In this document: piece after piece, positions 49,063-56,890 of the stretch
Layout: each line of letters opens with the position of its first letter
Position numbering within the stretch: the stretch's first letter is position 1
From: Flintibacter muris
GTDB taxonomy: Bacteria > Bacillota > Clostridia > Oscillospirales > Oscillospiraceae
NCBI RefSeq assembly: GCF_943192995.1
Contig: NZ_CALPCP010000004.1
Span: 124,001-188,000 of the forward strand
Length of the DNA stretch: 64,000 nucleotides
Reading direction: 5' to 3'
Notes under the pieces: generated by a model
Database searches by the model: none
Seen by the model: only the letters and a program-made list of their open reading frames with translations
What the model was told of the DNA's origin: nothing
Translations under genes and position numbers: made by a program

Positions 49063-49454
49063 GTGCGTTTTTCCTCCTTGACGATATATTCTACTGCGTA
49101 CTCCGGGTGATCCCAGAGCGACGCCAGCAGTCTGAGTGAGTGCTCCAGCGCTTTTTCGGTGTCACGCTTTTGGCGCTTCACAAAGGCGTGCAGGAGCAGA
49201 TAGTCCCCGTTGGGACAGGGGGTGAAGATGACCCGCACCACCACCCGGCCCTTCTCCCGGAGCTCATAGAGGCTTTGATACTTTTCAATGGAGAAGTGCT
49301 TGTAGTGGGGCTCTTTCAGTTCCGAAAGGGGCGTCTGGGAGAGATAAAAAATCTGCCGGACCAGCTTGTCCCGCAGCTTGGGCTCCAGCCCCTCAATGAA
49401 CTCCGCCGCCTGGGCAGGACCATCCGGGGGCTTGTAAATTTTAATACGATCCAT
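49059..49454 (-). CDS. HigB/Gp49-family (RelE superfamily) toxin-like protein
   Basis: 131 aa, ATG at 49454 with GGAGG 8 nt upstream. LEPKLRDKLVRQIFYLSQ, LRDK-type basic helix, then YELREKGRVVVRVIFTPC, YLLLHAFVKRQKRDTEKALE match phage-derived Gp49/HigB toxins, which cleave mRNA at the ribosome. The normal XRE antitoxin (HigA) is absent on both sides; the neighbours are the 28-aa microprotein and a 127-aa unknown. Either the antitoxin function is supplied by the unknown upstream protein, or this is a domesticated regulator. Confidence 0.78.
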   Translation of the reverse strand: MDRIKIYKPPDGPAQAAEFIEGLEPKLRDKLVRQIFYLSQTPLSELKEPHYKHFSIEKYQSLYELREKGRVVVRVIFTPCPNGDYLLLHAFVKRQKRDTEKALEHSLRLLASLWDHPEYAVEYIVKEEKRT

Positions 49455-49468
49455 GTTCTCATCCTCCG

Positions 49469-49852
49469 TTATGTATTTTCTGCCAGACGTTTTAAGTGAG
49501 TCAGAAAGTCCTCGGCAAACAGCTCCGCAAAATCCGGGCTGCCGCTGATCCACCACACCGGGTCGGGCAGGGAGCGGTAGATGCTGTCATATTGCAGGCA
49601 GATCATCAAAAATTTCTGCTTGGGATCGGCCTGCTCCGCCGTGTGGAAAATCTGGGCTATGGTTTCCTGGACGTTCTCGTAGTCCTGATAATAGTCGCAC
49701 AGATCATCAAAAAACTGGCCGGCGAATATGCTGCTAAATACGGCCATAGCGTCCCGTTCCGGGGAGCCGTCCTCGGTGGTCAGGCCCATGCGCCGCAATC
49801 GCTGAGTGGCGGAGTCCTCAAAGGGACTGTGGGCCCGTTGGTAGTTGTTCAT
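49469..49852 (-). CDS. Unknown protein, 127 aa
   Basis: ATG at 49852 with a perfect AAGGAGGTGA upstream. Acidic and helical: RAHSPFEDSATQRLRRMGL, then YYQDYENVQETIAQIFHTAE, and a C-terminal DFAELFAEDFLTHLKRLAEN. No helix-turn-helix is clear. It starts the operon that continues with the HigB-like toxin and the sortase genes, so it is in the position of an antitoxin. Function not assigned. Confidence 0.65.
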   Translation of the reverse strand: MNNYQRAHSPFEDSATQRLRRMGLTTEDGSPERDAMAVFSSIFAGQFFDDLCDYYQDYENVQETIAQIFHTAEQADPKQKFLMICLQYDSIYRSLPDPVWWISGSPDFAELFAEDFLTHLKRLAENT

Positions 49853-49947
49853 ATCGTTGTCACCTCCTTCCAGGTATAAAAATAGCCTGACGCCCACAGG
49901 CATCAAGCCAAAATTGAAAATTCTCTATTGCAAAAACGGCCCGCAAA

Positions 49948-49976
49948 TTGACCGAAGGGGCTTTCTGTGCTATACT
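49948..49976 (+). promoter_or_regulatory. Sigma-A promoter for the Rpn-family gene
   Basis: TTGACC (49948-49953), 17-bp spacer, TATACT (49971-49976), 34 bp before the ATG at 50011. Confidence 0.8.
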
Positions 49977-50010
49977 AATGGCAGGAAGCAGTGAAAAGGA
50001 GCGTTGCCCC

Positions 50011-50844
50011 ATGCCAAAGCAATATACCATTACCCCGCTCAGCGAACTCCCTCTGAAATCGGATTTTATGTTCGGGCAGGTCATGCGCTCTGATGAGATA
50101 TGCAGATTGTTTCTGGAGGCGCTGTTGGGCATAGATATCCAGCGAATCGAATTTCTCGACCGCCAAAAAGAAATGAGCGACAGCTATGAATACCACGGCA
50201 TCCGCCTGGACATATATTTAAAAGATGGAAAGGGCACTGTTTTTAATGTAGAGATCCAAGCAGAGCGGAAGGACGACCTGCCCCGCCGGGTCAGGTTTTA
50301 CCAGAGCGGCATCGACCGCAATGAGCTGCCCAAGGGGGCGGACTTTGCCAGTCTCTCCGAAAGCTACATCATATTCGTCTGTGACTTCGATTACTTCCAC
50401 ATTGGCAAGGCGGTGGGCGAACGGATAGCTTTCTTGAAGGATACCAACGTCCCCTATGCGGATGGTTCCCATGTGTATTTCCTCAACAGCCGATACACAG
50501 AGGCCAACGCCAGCAAACCGATTTTGGAGTTTCTAGATCTAATCCGCACAAACGACTTGGAACAGCCCTATGAGACGCCCCTAGGGCAAATGGCCCGGGA
50601 ACGGATACAAGAGGTGCGCAGTGACAAGAAGCTGGAGGTGTCGTATATGACGTATGCGCAGAAGATGATGGATGAACGCAGAGTAGGTTATATGGACGGA
50701 TTGGAAGACGGCCGCGCAGAGGGCATGGAAAAAGGATTCAAAGATACAATTATTGCATTAAAGGACATCCTTGACCCCGCCGTAATTGCAGAGCGTTTCA
50801 AGATGTCCCTGGAGCAGGTGATGGACATTCTTAACCAGAAATAG
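50011..50844 (+). CDS. Rpn-family PD-(D/E)XK nuclease/transposase-like protein
   Basis: 277 aa, ATG at 50011 after AAAAGGAG. LKSDFMFGQVMRSDEICRLF is the usual N-terminus of the family. The nuclease core is GIRLDIYLKD (D67) and FNVEIQAERK (E81, Q83). YFLNSRYTEANA and the C-terminal GMEKGF..TI repeats also fit. Rpn proteins promote RecA-independent recombination in E. coli and are abundant in clostridia. Plus-strand with its own promoter and terminator: an independent unit. Confidence 0.87.
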   Translation: MPKQYTITPLSELPLKSDFMFGQVMRSDEICRLFLEALLGIDIQRIEFLDRQKEMSDSYEYHGIRLDIYLKDGKGTVFNVEIQAERKDDLPRRVRFYQSGIDRNELPKGADFASLSESYIIFVCDFDYFHIGKAVGERIAFLKDTNVPYADGSHVYFLNSRYTEANASKPILEFLDLIRTNDLEQPYETPLGQMARERIQEVRSDKKLEVSYMTYAQKMMDERRVGYMDGLEDGRAEGMEKGFKDTIIALKDILDPAVIAERFKMSLEQVMDILNQK

Positions 50845-50851
50845 CCTTATG

Positions 50852-50890
50852 AAATCAGGGCGGCCCCATATAATGAGGCTGCCCTGATTT
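50852..50890. terminator. Bidirectional terminator
   Basis: AAATCAGGGC (50852-50861) and GCCCTGATTT (50881-50890) form a 10-bp stem between the convergent rpn-like and parB genes. The A and T ends of the stem supply U-rich tails in both directions. Confidence 0.72.
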
Positions 50891-50893
50891 AGT

Positions 50894-51889
50894 CTATGAA
50901 ACCTTAGCCCTTTCTCGCAGAAACTCCAGGAACAGCTTTTCAATTTCCTGGTCACTGCTGAACCTCTCCAAATAGGGGGCAAACTGCTTGCGGTCAAAGG
51001 ATATTTTCCTGGGCGGGGCCATCATACGTTTTTCCGCCGCATTCCGGGCTTCACGCCAAGCGGCGTACATTTCCTGCCGTCCGGCAGTCGGGGGAGGGCA
51101 TTTGCAGACAATGTGCTGCATAATGGCTTTGTTCATCGGATAGCCCTCAATAGAACACATCTCAATAAACGCTTGCTGAGACGCAGCGTCGTAGTCCGCA
51201 ATCAGGTCGGCACAGGCGAGGTTGAGCTGCTTTGGGGTGTTCTCCAGAATATCGGACAGTTCCGGTATCAGCTGGGTCAGCTTAACGGCTTTCCGAATTT
51301 CGTACTCGGTGACGCCAAAAAATTCGGCGACCAAGGCCCGGGCCGAATACTTCTGGCGAGAATCGCCAGAAGTTCCGTTCTCCATATCGGAACGGTATCC
51401 TTGGCGGTTTTTTGCGTCCAGCAATGCTTTGTATGCCTTTCCTCGCTCTATGGTGGAAAGCCCTTGCCGCTGGATCAGGTTAGTAGAGGTGGCAATCACG
51501 ATGGCCCTAGCATCATCCGCCTCCACTACCTCCGCAGGAATCGTAGTCCACCCAGCCAGTTTTGCAGCGGCAACTCGATTGTGACCGCTCAGGATCTCAT
51601 ACTTATCTGTACTGATAGGGCGGACGATGATTCTGACAAACAGGCCGTCCTCCTGAATCTGTTCCGAAAAGGCTTCCAGCTTGGCCCTGGGGTAAGGGCG
51701 AAAGCCGATATCCGCTGTGAAAAAGGATACCAGCTTGTCCAGCGGGAGGTCGCAGAGCTGGGAGGCTCCAGCTGGTGCCTTTTCACGGAAAATCTGCTGG
51801 TAGGCTTCATCGCTGGTTTGTAACTCTGATGCCTGCTGGGTAGCGGCCATGCGCCGTTTCAACATATCGTTCATGTTCGCTTTAGGCAA
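50894..51889 (-). CDS. parB: ParB/Spo0J-family partition protein
   Basis: 331 aa. A TTG at 51889 (GGAGG 9 nt upstream, 8-bp overlap with parA) is the likely start. LPLDKLVSFF, GLFVRIIVRPISTDKYEILS, GHNRVAAAKLAGW and TNLIQRQGLSTIERGKAYKA are the ParB N-terminal CTPase/nuclease-like domain. VAEFFGVTEYEIRKAVKLTQ is the helix-turn-helix. The C-terminus is helical and probably dimerises. With ParA it should segregate the element; a parS site was not identified. Confidence 0.92.
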   Translation of the reverse strand: MPKANMNDMLKRRMAATQQASELQTSDEAYQQIFREKAPAGASQLCDLPLDKLVSFFTADIGFRPYPRAKLEAFSEQIQEDGLFVRIIVRPISTDKYEILSGHNRVAAAKLAGWTTIPAEVVEADDARAIVIATSTNLIQRQGLSTIERGKAYKALLDAKNRQGYRSDMENGTSGDSRQKYSARALVAEFFGVTEYEIRKAVKLTQLIPELSDILENTPKQLNLACADLIADYDAASQQAFIEMCSIEGYPMNKAIMQHIVCKCPPPTAGRQEMYAAWREARNAAEKRMMAPPRKISFDRKQFAPYLERFSSDQEIEKLFLEFLRERAKVS

Positions 51890-52706
51890 GCCTCAGCACC
51901 TCCTCTGCCAGACTGCGGTAGGACTCAGCGGCAGCATTCTTCGGAGCGTAATCGAAAATGCTCTGCCCGGCGGCGGGACACTCCGCTACCTTGATGGAGT
52001 ATTCTATGGGCCGCTCAAAAACATGAAACGTCTCGCCGTAGATCTCGCCCACACTTTCCCGGACGCTGCGGCACAGCTGAGGCCGGGACTGGTACATGGT
52101 CAGCAGGATGCCAGCGACCTGGAGTCTGGGGTTGAACCGTTCCCGCACTGACCTTACCAACTCCAGCACCTCCGGGATACCCTCGCTGGCCAGAAAGTGA
52201 GCCTGGACCGGAACGATACAGAAATCCGACGCTGCCAGCGCATTGACGGTCAGCAATTCATGCTTCAATCCGCAGTCGATGATAATGTAGTCATAGCAGG
52301 GACGCAGATGCTCTAACAGTTCAGACATGACACATTCGCTGGCCCGATCAGAATCCCCAACAGCATTGTACTGAGAGAGCTGCATGACCTGAAGCCGGGC
52401 AGCAGCATCCGACAGCCGGCGGTTGGCTGGGATGAGGTCGATGCCTGTGTCCGTGTGGATGATAGTCTTCCGCAAGTGAAAATCCAGATCCTCTGGGTAG
52501 TCGATGGCAGACAGTAGAAGGTTGGCAAGGGTGCGAGGCTGCTCGGCAGGGGTGTAGCCCAGCGACGCTGTGAGATTGCTTTGAACATCGTTGTCAATCA
52601 GGGCAACAGACTTCCCAGCAGCTGCTAATGCAGCTCCCAAATTTAAGGCTGTTGATGTTTTACCACAGCCCCCCTTAAAATTGCTGACGCTGTAAATAAT
52701 TCCCAT
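51882..52706 (-). CDS. parA: ParA/Soj-family partition ATPase
   Basis: 274 aa, ATG at 52706 with GAGGGG 9 nt upstream; an ATG three codons earlier overlaps that site. The deviant Walker A is KGGCGKT (11-17), with the signature lysine K11. VALIDNDVQSNLT and YDYIIIDCGLKHELL give the A' and B motifs. FCIVPVQAHFLASEGI completes the family. It has no N-terminal DNA-binding domain, so it is a type Ib or Soj-like ParA. Operon with parB. Confidence 0.93.
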   Translation of the reverse strand: MGIIYSVSNFKGGCGKTSTALNLGAALAAAGKSVALIDNDVQSNLTASLGYTPAEQPRTLANLLLSAIDYPEDLDFHLRKTIIHTDTGIDLIPANRRLSDAAARLQVMQLSQYNAVGDSDRASECVMSELLEHLRPCYDYIIIDCGLKHELLTVNALAASDFCIVPVQAHFLASEGIPEVLELVRSVRERFNPRLQVAGILLTMYQSRPQLCRSVRESVGEIYGETFHVFERPIEYSIKVAECPAAGQSIFDYAPKNAAAESYRSLAEEVLRLA

Positions 52707-52761
52707 TCCGCACATCCCCTCATTTTTTATTTCAAATTTTTAACGCAAAAAATGGACCAAA

Positions 52762-53004
52762 TCAGATAAAGGCTTCTTTTATAAGCACTTTCTGACTTGG
52801 TCCTAATATAGCACTATCATCAGCATAGATGTCCACCAGCTCCCAGCCGTCATGATGCCCGATTTCCTCGGTGTATTTGCGGATCTGCGAGGCGTAGGAG
52901 TGAAGCTGGTCGGAGGAGTCGGAGCTGACCCGGCAGTATGCAGCTACCCGCAGGGTATCGGGCTTGCTCTGGCTGGGCGGGATGATGGTCACGTTTTTGC
53001 TCAT
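52762..53004 (-). pseudogene. Truncated serine recombinase
   Basis: 80 aa with ATG at 53004 and GGAGG upstream. [16 protein letters not shown] contains the catalytic serine region of large serine recombinases, followed by [19 protein letters not shown]. After DIYADD the family continues with GISG and a further 400 residues; here the frame reads [12 protein letters not shown] and stops. Most of the catalytic domain and all of the DNA-binding region are gone. Probably the remnant of the element's own or an inserted integrase. Confidence 0.8.
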
Positions 53005-53069
53005 CTGGTGCGGCCTCCTTTCCTCTGGATACCGACAACACTACCACACCTCACCGGGAAAAGCTATCA

Positions 53070-53219
53070 CTATTCCCAAACAGTTGCGGGGCGATACCGC
53101 TCCAGCGCCAGCCGCTTGGCGGCCCACAACTCCTCGGCAGACAGCAGACCAACTTCCGCTGCCTGCTCCAACAGCCGCATCACCAAAATGTACCGCATCT
53201 CGTTCTTCACATCGATCAT
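53070..53219 (-). CDS. Small SHOCT-like protein upstream of the recombinase
   Basis: 49 aa, MIDVKNEMRYILVMRLLEQA, then AEVGLLSAEELWAAKRLALE. Its ATG overlaps the DinG stop as ATGA. The short helical pair (LEQAAEVGLLSAEEL) is the SHOCT pattern of small proteins that regularly precede serine recombinase genes in clostridial ICEs. Its role is unknown. Confidence 0.72.
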   Translation of the reverse strand: MIDVKNEMRYILVMRLLEQAAEVGLLSAEELWAAKRLALERYRPATVWE

Positions 53220-55144
53220 GCGGATGCCTCCCGGAAATAGTCCGGCCCCTTCACCTGCTGAATAAAGCGCGCCACATCCTCCAGGCTGCCAGTGACGGGC
53301 ATCTCCGGCAGAGCGGCCAGCACATCCTTGCTGTAGCGCTTGCCCTTAGTGGCTCGTTCGTCCAGGATGGCCACCACGCAGGTGTCGGTCTCGGTGCGGA
53401 TGGCCCGCCCGAAGCCCTGTTTCAGCTTAATCTGCATCTCCGGCACCACCACCGCCCGAATGAACAGCCGAAGGGAGGGATGATTCTCCCTCTCTTTTTC
53501 CTTCAGAGCGTCCGGGACGGCGAAGGGCAGGCGGGGGATGATCAGCAGGGACACACAGTCGCCGGGGAAGTCGAAGCCCTCCCAGGCGGCCCCCGCCGCC
53601 AGCAGCACACTGCCGGGGCTGGCTTTGAACTGCTCGGTAGTATGGATGGCGCTGCGGCCCATGGTGAACAGCGGATAGCGCAGACCGTGGTCCGGCAGGC
53701 GCTCCTTCACTGCCGACATAGCGGCGTAGGATGTGAACAGCGCCAGGGCGTGGCCCTGGGCCGCGTCCAGCAGGGCGGCGATCTCCTTCGCCAATTCGTC
53801 ATAATAGGCGGCAGCTTTCTGCCTGGGCGGAAACTGAGGTAAGTACAGCAGACAATTCTGCTGGTAGTCGAAGGGCGAAAGCGCAACAGACTCCGTAACG
53901 CAGCTGTCGGTCAGCAGGCCAGTTTCCTCTTTGAAGCGGCGAAAGTCCTCGCCTACGGCCAGCGTGGCGGAGGTGAGGACGGCGGGCCGCTCCTGCCGCC
54001 AGAGCGTCTGGCGGAGCTGAGCGGTCAGATCAGAAATGGCGGCGCACAGCATGGTGCCGCCGCAGCCGTCCTCCGCTGTGTAAAACACCAGATCAGAGCG
54101 GCCCTGCTGGAACAGGGACACAGCAGAGGAGACAGTTTCCAACTGCCTGCGGGTAGGTGGGGTGAGAAGGCCGTGGAGCTGCTTTCGGATCACGGTCAGA
54201 CTCCGATCCGGGGCAGCCAGCGATCTTGCATAATGCTCAAAGGGCCGGTCCTCCGGTGGGCGGGCCAGTTTCCGCAGCAGAGACTTGGCGCTGTCACTCA
54301 GGATCTCCGCCGCCAGCAGGAACCGTTCTCCACGCAGGCTGTGGGTGAGGGTGCGGATGTCCTCCGCCTCCAGCGTTACGCCGAACATCTGACGGGCAGT
54401 GTCCGGCAGTTTGTGAGCCTCGTCCACGATGAGGGCGCAGGCGTCCGGCAGGATGGGTCTGAGCCCGCTGCCTCGATGGATGGCGTCCGCCAGCAGCAGG
54501 TTGTGGTTGCAGACCTGGAAAAGAAATTGGCCTGTGTCACAGGATTCCAAAAAGGCAAGGTATCGGCAGCCCTCCCGCCTGCAGTCGCAGACGGGAGGGA
54601 CGCAGACCCGCGCCCGGTCATAGCCGCTCAGGTGGGCGGCTTCATCGGTGTCGAGCTGGCCCCGCAGGGTGAGCAGAGCCGCGCCGGATCTCCAGTTCTT
54701 CTTGCTCAGATCCAGCTGGCCCAGCCGGTTTTCCAGACGTTCATCGCAGACGTAGTGGGACTTTCCCTTGCGGATCACCGCCTGGATGGGCTGACCAGCC
54801 AGACCGTCCTCCATCAGCACAGAGGACAAGAGCGGCAGGTATTCATCCCGCACCGCATTCTGCAGAGCGATGCTGGAGGTGGAAATGAGGAGGGGGTGAA
54901 CCTCCAGCCCGCTGGTGGCCCGGAAACGGCTGAACACCGTCCCAGCCACCAGATAGGCGTAAGTCTTGCCGATCCCCGTTCCGGCGTCGCACAAGGCGAT
55001 ACCGCCGTCCAGCATGGCGTCCAGCATCCGGTGGCAGAGCGACACCTGTTCAGGGCGCTCCGCCATGTTTCGTGCGGGGAGTAATACTTTGAAAACCCTA
55101 TCAATCTCGTTGTGGGCGTTTTGCCTGTTATTGTTGATATTCAT
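53216..55144 (-). CDS. DinG/XPD-like helicase
   Basis: 642 aa, ATG at 55144 with AAGGGG 9 nt upstream. Walker A DAGTGIGKT (53-61), DEAH (241-244), a late GAAWEGFDFPGD and QGFGRAIRTETD (motif VI). Cysteines C133, C181, C186, C188, C193 lie where DinG and XPD hold a 4Fe-4S cluster, so an iron-sulfur helicase is likely. DinG unwinds R-loops and damaged DNA from 5' to 3'. It follows a structured RNA (55184-55436) and precedes the SHOCT-recombinase pair. Confidence 0.88.
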   Translation of the reverse strand: MNINNNRQNAHNEIDRVFKVLLPARNMAERPEQVSLCHRMLDAMLDGGIALCDAGTGIGKTYAYLVAGTVFSRFRATSGLEVHPLLISTSSIALQNAVRDEYLPLLSSVLMEDGLAGQPIQAVIRKGKSHYVCDERLENRLGQLDLSKKNWRSGAALLTLRGQLDTDEAAHLSGYDRARVCVPPVCDCRREGCRYLAFLESCDTGQFLFQVCNHNLLLADAIHRGSGLRPILPDACALIVDEAHKLPDTARQMFGVTLEAEDIRTLTHSLRGERFLLAAEILSDSAKSLLRKLARPPEDRPFEHYARSLAAPDRSLTVIRKQLHGLLTPPTRRQLETVSSAVSLFQQGRSDLVFYTAEDGCGGTMLCAAISDLTAQLRQTLWRQERPAVLTSATLAVGEDFRRFKEETGLLTDSCVTESVALSPFDYQQNCLLYLPQFPPRQKAAAYYDELAKEIAALLDAAQGHALALFTSYAAMSAVKERLPDHGLRYPLFTMGRSAIHTTEQFKASPGSVLLAAGAAWEGFDFPGDCVSLLIIPRLPFAVPDALKEKERENHPSLRLFIRAVVVPEMQIKLKQGFGRAIRTETDTCVVAILDERATKGKRYSKDVLAALPEMPVTGSLEDVARFIQQVKGPDYFREASA

Positions 55145-55183
55145 CCGTAAAATCCCCTTGTTTGGTTCATTTTCTCATTGGTA

Positions 55184-55436
55184 CTCATCGTATTTGCAGC
55201 TCGCCCCCCGATGAGGTATAGGGAACAGTAACGGATAAGGCTCGGCAGACCTTCACGGACACATTCCAAGGGTCTCTACTGCTTTCAACCCAGGGGATGA
55301 TAGGCGGCGATGCCAAGGCCGTCCCGCGCAGGCTTAATCGCGGCCCGGAAGGGACTGTTGCCCCCTCCGGGTCATGGCGCGCACTGTGCGTCTGTCCGTG
55401 TGGTGATCCGTACTGCTGATATGAAATTTTCAAGGT
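55184..55436 (-). ncRNA. Candidate structured non-coding RNA
   Basis: A 386-bp gap between genes holds nested complementary segments: CAGTA(A)CGGAT 55226-55236 with ATCCGTACTG 55406-55415; CACGGACA 55254-55261 with TGTCCGTG 55393-55400; a 10-bp hairpin 55344-55353 with 55362-55371; GGGT/ACCC 55270-55273 with 55288-55291; and CTCATCG/CGATGAG 55184-55190 with 55209-55215. The hairpin has an A-C mismatch if read from the plus strand but a G-U pair from the minus strand, so the transcript is minus. The overlapping 82-codon frame (55185-55433) has no family resemblance or good start. I cannot name an Rfam family. It could be a standalone RNA or a leader of dinG. Confidence 0.7.
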
Positions 55437-55530
55437 GCAGGGGTATTTGCCTTGGTTCTATTGTAGAGGACTTGCGGGATGATTTTTAGAGTGTTTTAGT
55501 CACATTTCCGTGACAAATCGTCACATCTCA

Positions 55531-55839
55531 TCACAGCTTTCGCTGAAACGCCTCCAAACTGCCAATCAGTTCTGCTATATCCATTTTCAGCATATCCCGG
55601 TCGTTTACGCTTGATGACATGGCTTGCTCCTTACCCAAAATGAGCAGATCCAGCGATACACTAAAAATATTGGAGAGCTGAACAAACAAATCTACAGAGC
55701 AACCCCTTTTGCCGGCCTCGACATGACTTAATAGGCTTCGGTCAATATTCAGTTCTTTTGCAAGCGTTTCTTGGGTATACCTGTGTTGAATGCGGAGCTG
55801 ACGGATACGTTCTCCGCTTTGTTTCACATCATAAGTCAT
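55531..55839 (-). CDS. XRE-family transcriptional regulator
   Basis: 102 aa, ATG at 55839 with GGAG 9 nt upstream. SGERIRQLRIQHRYTQETLA, KELNIDRSLLSHVEAGKRG then LFVQLSNIFSVSLDLLILG is a complete Cro/CI helix-turn-helix. The C-terminus is a short acidic helix. It precedes the candidate structured RNA and dinG on the same strand, and may control them. Confidence 0.9.
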   Translation of the reverse strand: MTYDVKQSGERIRQLRIQHRYTQETLAKELNIDRSLLSHVEAGKRGCSVDLFVQLSNIFSVSLDLLILGKEQAMSSSVNDRDMLKMDIAELIGSLEAFQRKL

Positions 55840-56250
55840 TTATGTAAGCTCCAATCTCAAATTTAGGTGTGCGGGGTGAGATTGGATGTCATGGGTATTT
55901 TGCTATGTACGGCTGCCACTGTGAAAAAATGGGCCAATAATAGAGGAACCCCCATTTTTTCCAAATAGTGAATATTTTATGAATTTTTCTTGTGTTTTCC
56001 CCTTGCTTGGAGAAATTCCGCTCAGGCTGAGCAAACAATATTACACGAGGGTGGTCGTTCAGATCGCCATCTGCCTGCATTCGGCGGTACAAAAGGGCTT
56101 TTTCATAATATCACCTGCTTATGGGTACAAAATGAGGGCGTTAAGGGAAATTTCCTCCCTTAACGCCCTCAGAAATATCGCACATGGAATGTCAAAATTT
56201 TGAGGGCTTTATACTGATAAAACCAGTTGCAAATATGGATACGCCTAAAA
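55840..56250. other. Intergenic stretch, no gene recognised
   Basis: About 410 bp, AT-richer than its surroundings. A 67-codon minus-strand frame (55889-56092) and a 15-codon frame start near 56105 but neither resembles a known protein. The only clear element is the terminator hairpin at 56134-56170. It probably includes debris from insertion of the neighbouring MATE cassette. Confidence 0.5.
56134..56170 (-). terminator. Long hairpin terminator of the MATE cassette
   Basis: GAGGGCGTTAAGGGA (56134-56148) and TCCCTTAACGCCCTC (56156-56170) form a perfect 15-bp stem; on the minus strand it is followed by CATTTTG. It closes the MATE/radical-SAM unit. Confidence 0.65.
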
Positions 56251-56717
56251 TCAGTTTTTCATATCCTTTTCCCCGTTTTGGCTTATACTCCACAATTCTT
56301 CAGCAGTACCAGACCAGCAGGCCGCATAGCTCTTGCACTTATCACAAAGATGATTCACACTCTCCGGCGATTGCAAATCGGTGGACTTTGCACCGGTACG
56401 CTTTACTATTGCCCGCAGACACTCCGGGTTTTCCAGCGTGGGGCAGGGCCGCAGCATATGAAGTTCTGGAAGAACGTCTTTCGGACACCCGTATCCAGTT
56501 GATAGGCTTTCAAAAGGGGCTGATACCAGTTGCCCTTTTCCTCAATGGCTTTATGGAAAGCGGCCCGCTGTTCTTCGTACCAGCCGTCCGGGAGGGCCGT
56601 GTCGATCAGCTTCATGGCCTTGGGAATGTTGGCCTTCGGGTCTTTTTCCAGATAGTTGAGCGCCGCTGTAACGGCGGTGCTGAAAGCGGCGTTTTTCATC
56701 GCACTGATAATGTCCAT
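56251..56717 (-). pseudogene. Radical-SAM protein gene with internal deletion and frameshift
   Basis: The first 80 codons from 56717 (MDIISAMKNAAF..., LDTGVRKTFFQNFI) are the N-terminus of a clostridial radical-SAM protein. Near 56450 the frame shifts, and from 56457 the other frame gives MLRPCPTLENPECLRAIVKR and LCDKCKSYAACW, the C-terminal cysteine-rich end of the same family. The middle of some 300 residues, including the CxxxCxxC cluster, is absent. The gene is therefore inactive. Confidence 0.82.
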
Positions 56718-56733
56718 ATCTCTATCTTTCTCC

Positions 56734-56832
56734 TTAGTTTTTGCTCCAGATTACACGATCCCATATCCACCATGCGATACCACCCAGGATAGTGAGAAGC
56801 AGCAAAGAGCAAAGTACATATTTCTTTTTCAT
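56734..56832 (-). CDS. 32-aa membrane microprotein in the MATE cassette
   Basis: MKKKYVLCSLLLLTILGGIA then WWIWDRVIWSKN, one membrane segment with a Lys-rich start and Trp-rich end. ATG at 56832 with AAGGAGG 5 nt upstream, an excellent site. It lies between the MATE gene and the radical-SAM pseudogene. Function unknown. Confidence 0.65.
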   Translation of the reverse strand: MKKKYVLCSLLLLTILGGIAWWIWDRVIWSKN

Positions 56833-56845
56833 AGGAACCTCCTTG

Positions 56846-56880
56846 CCAGGATGGGGATACGGCTTGTATCCCCATCCTGG
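56846..56880. repeat. Perfect 15-bp hairpin between MATE gene and microprotein
   Basis: CCAGGATGGGGATAC (56846-56860) and GTATCCCCATCCTGG (56866-56880). On the minus strand it follows the MATE stop and is directly followed by the microprotein ribosome binding site. It lacks a U run, so it is more likely an mRNA stabiliser or processing hairpin. Confidence 0.65.
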
Positions 56881-56890
56881 TATTTTTGTG

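Noticed and set aside
55185-55433. 82-codon minus-strand frame across the structured region before dinG
   Set aside because: Nested helices explain the sequence better; the frame has a poor start and odd composition. It is described as a candidate RNA instead.
55889-56092. 67-codon minus-strand frame in the gap after the XRE gene
   Set aside because: Its start is a TTG without a ribosome binding site and the sequence matches no family; it may be a fragment.
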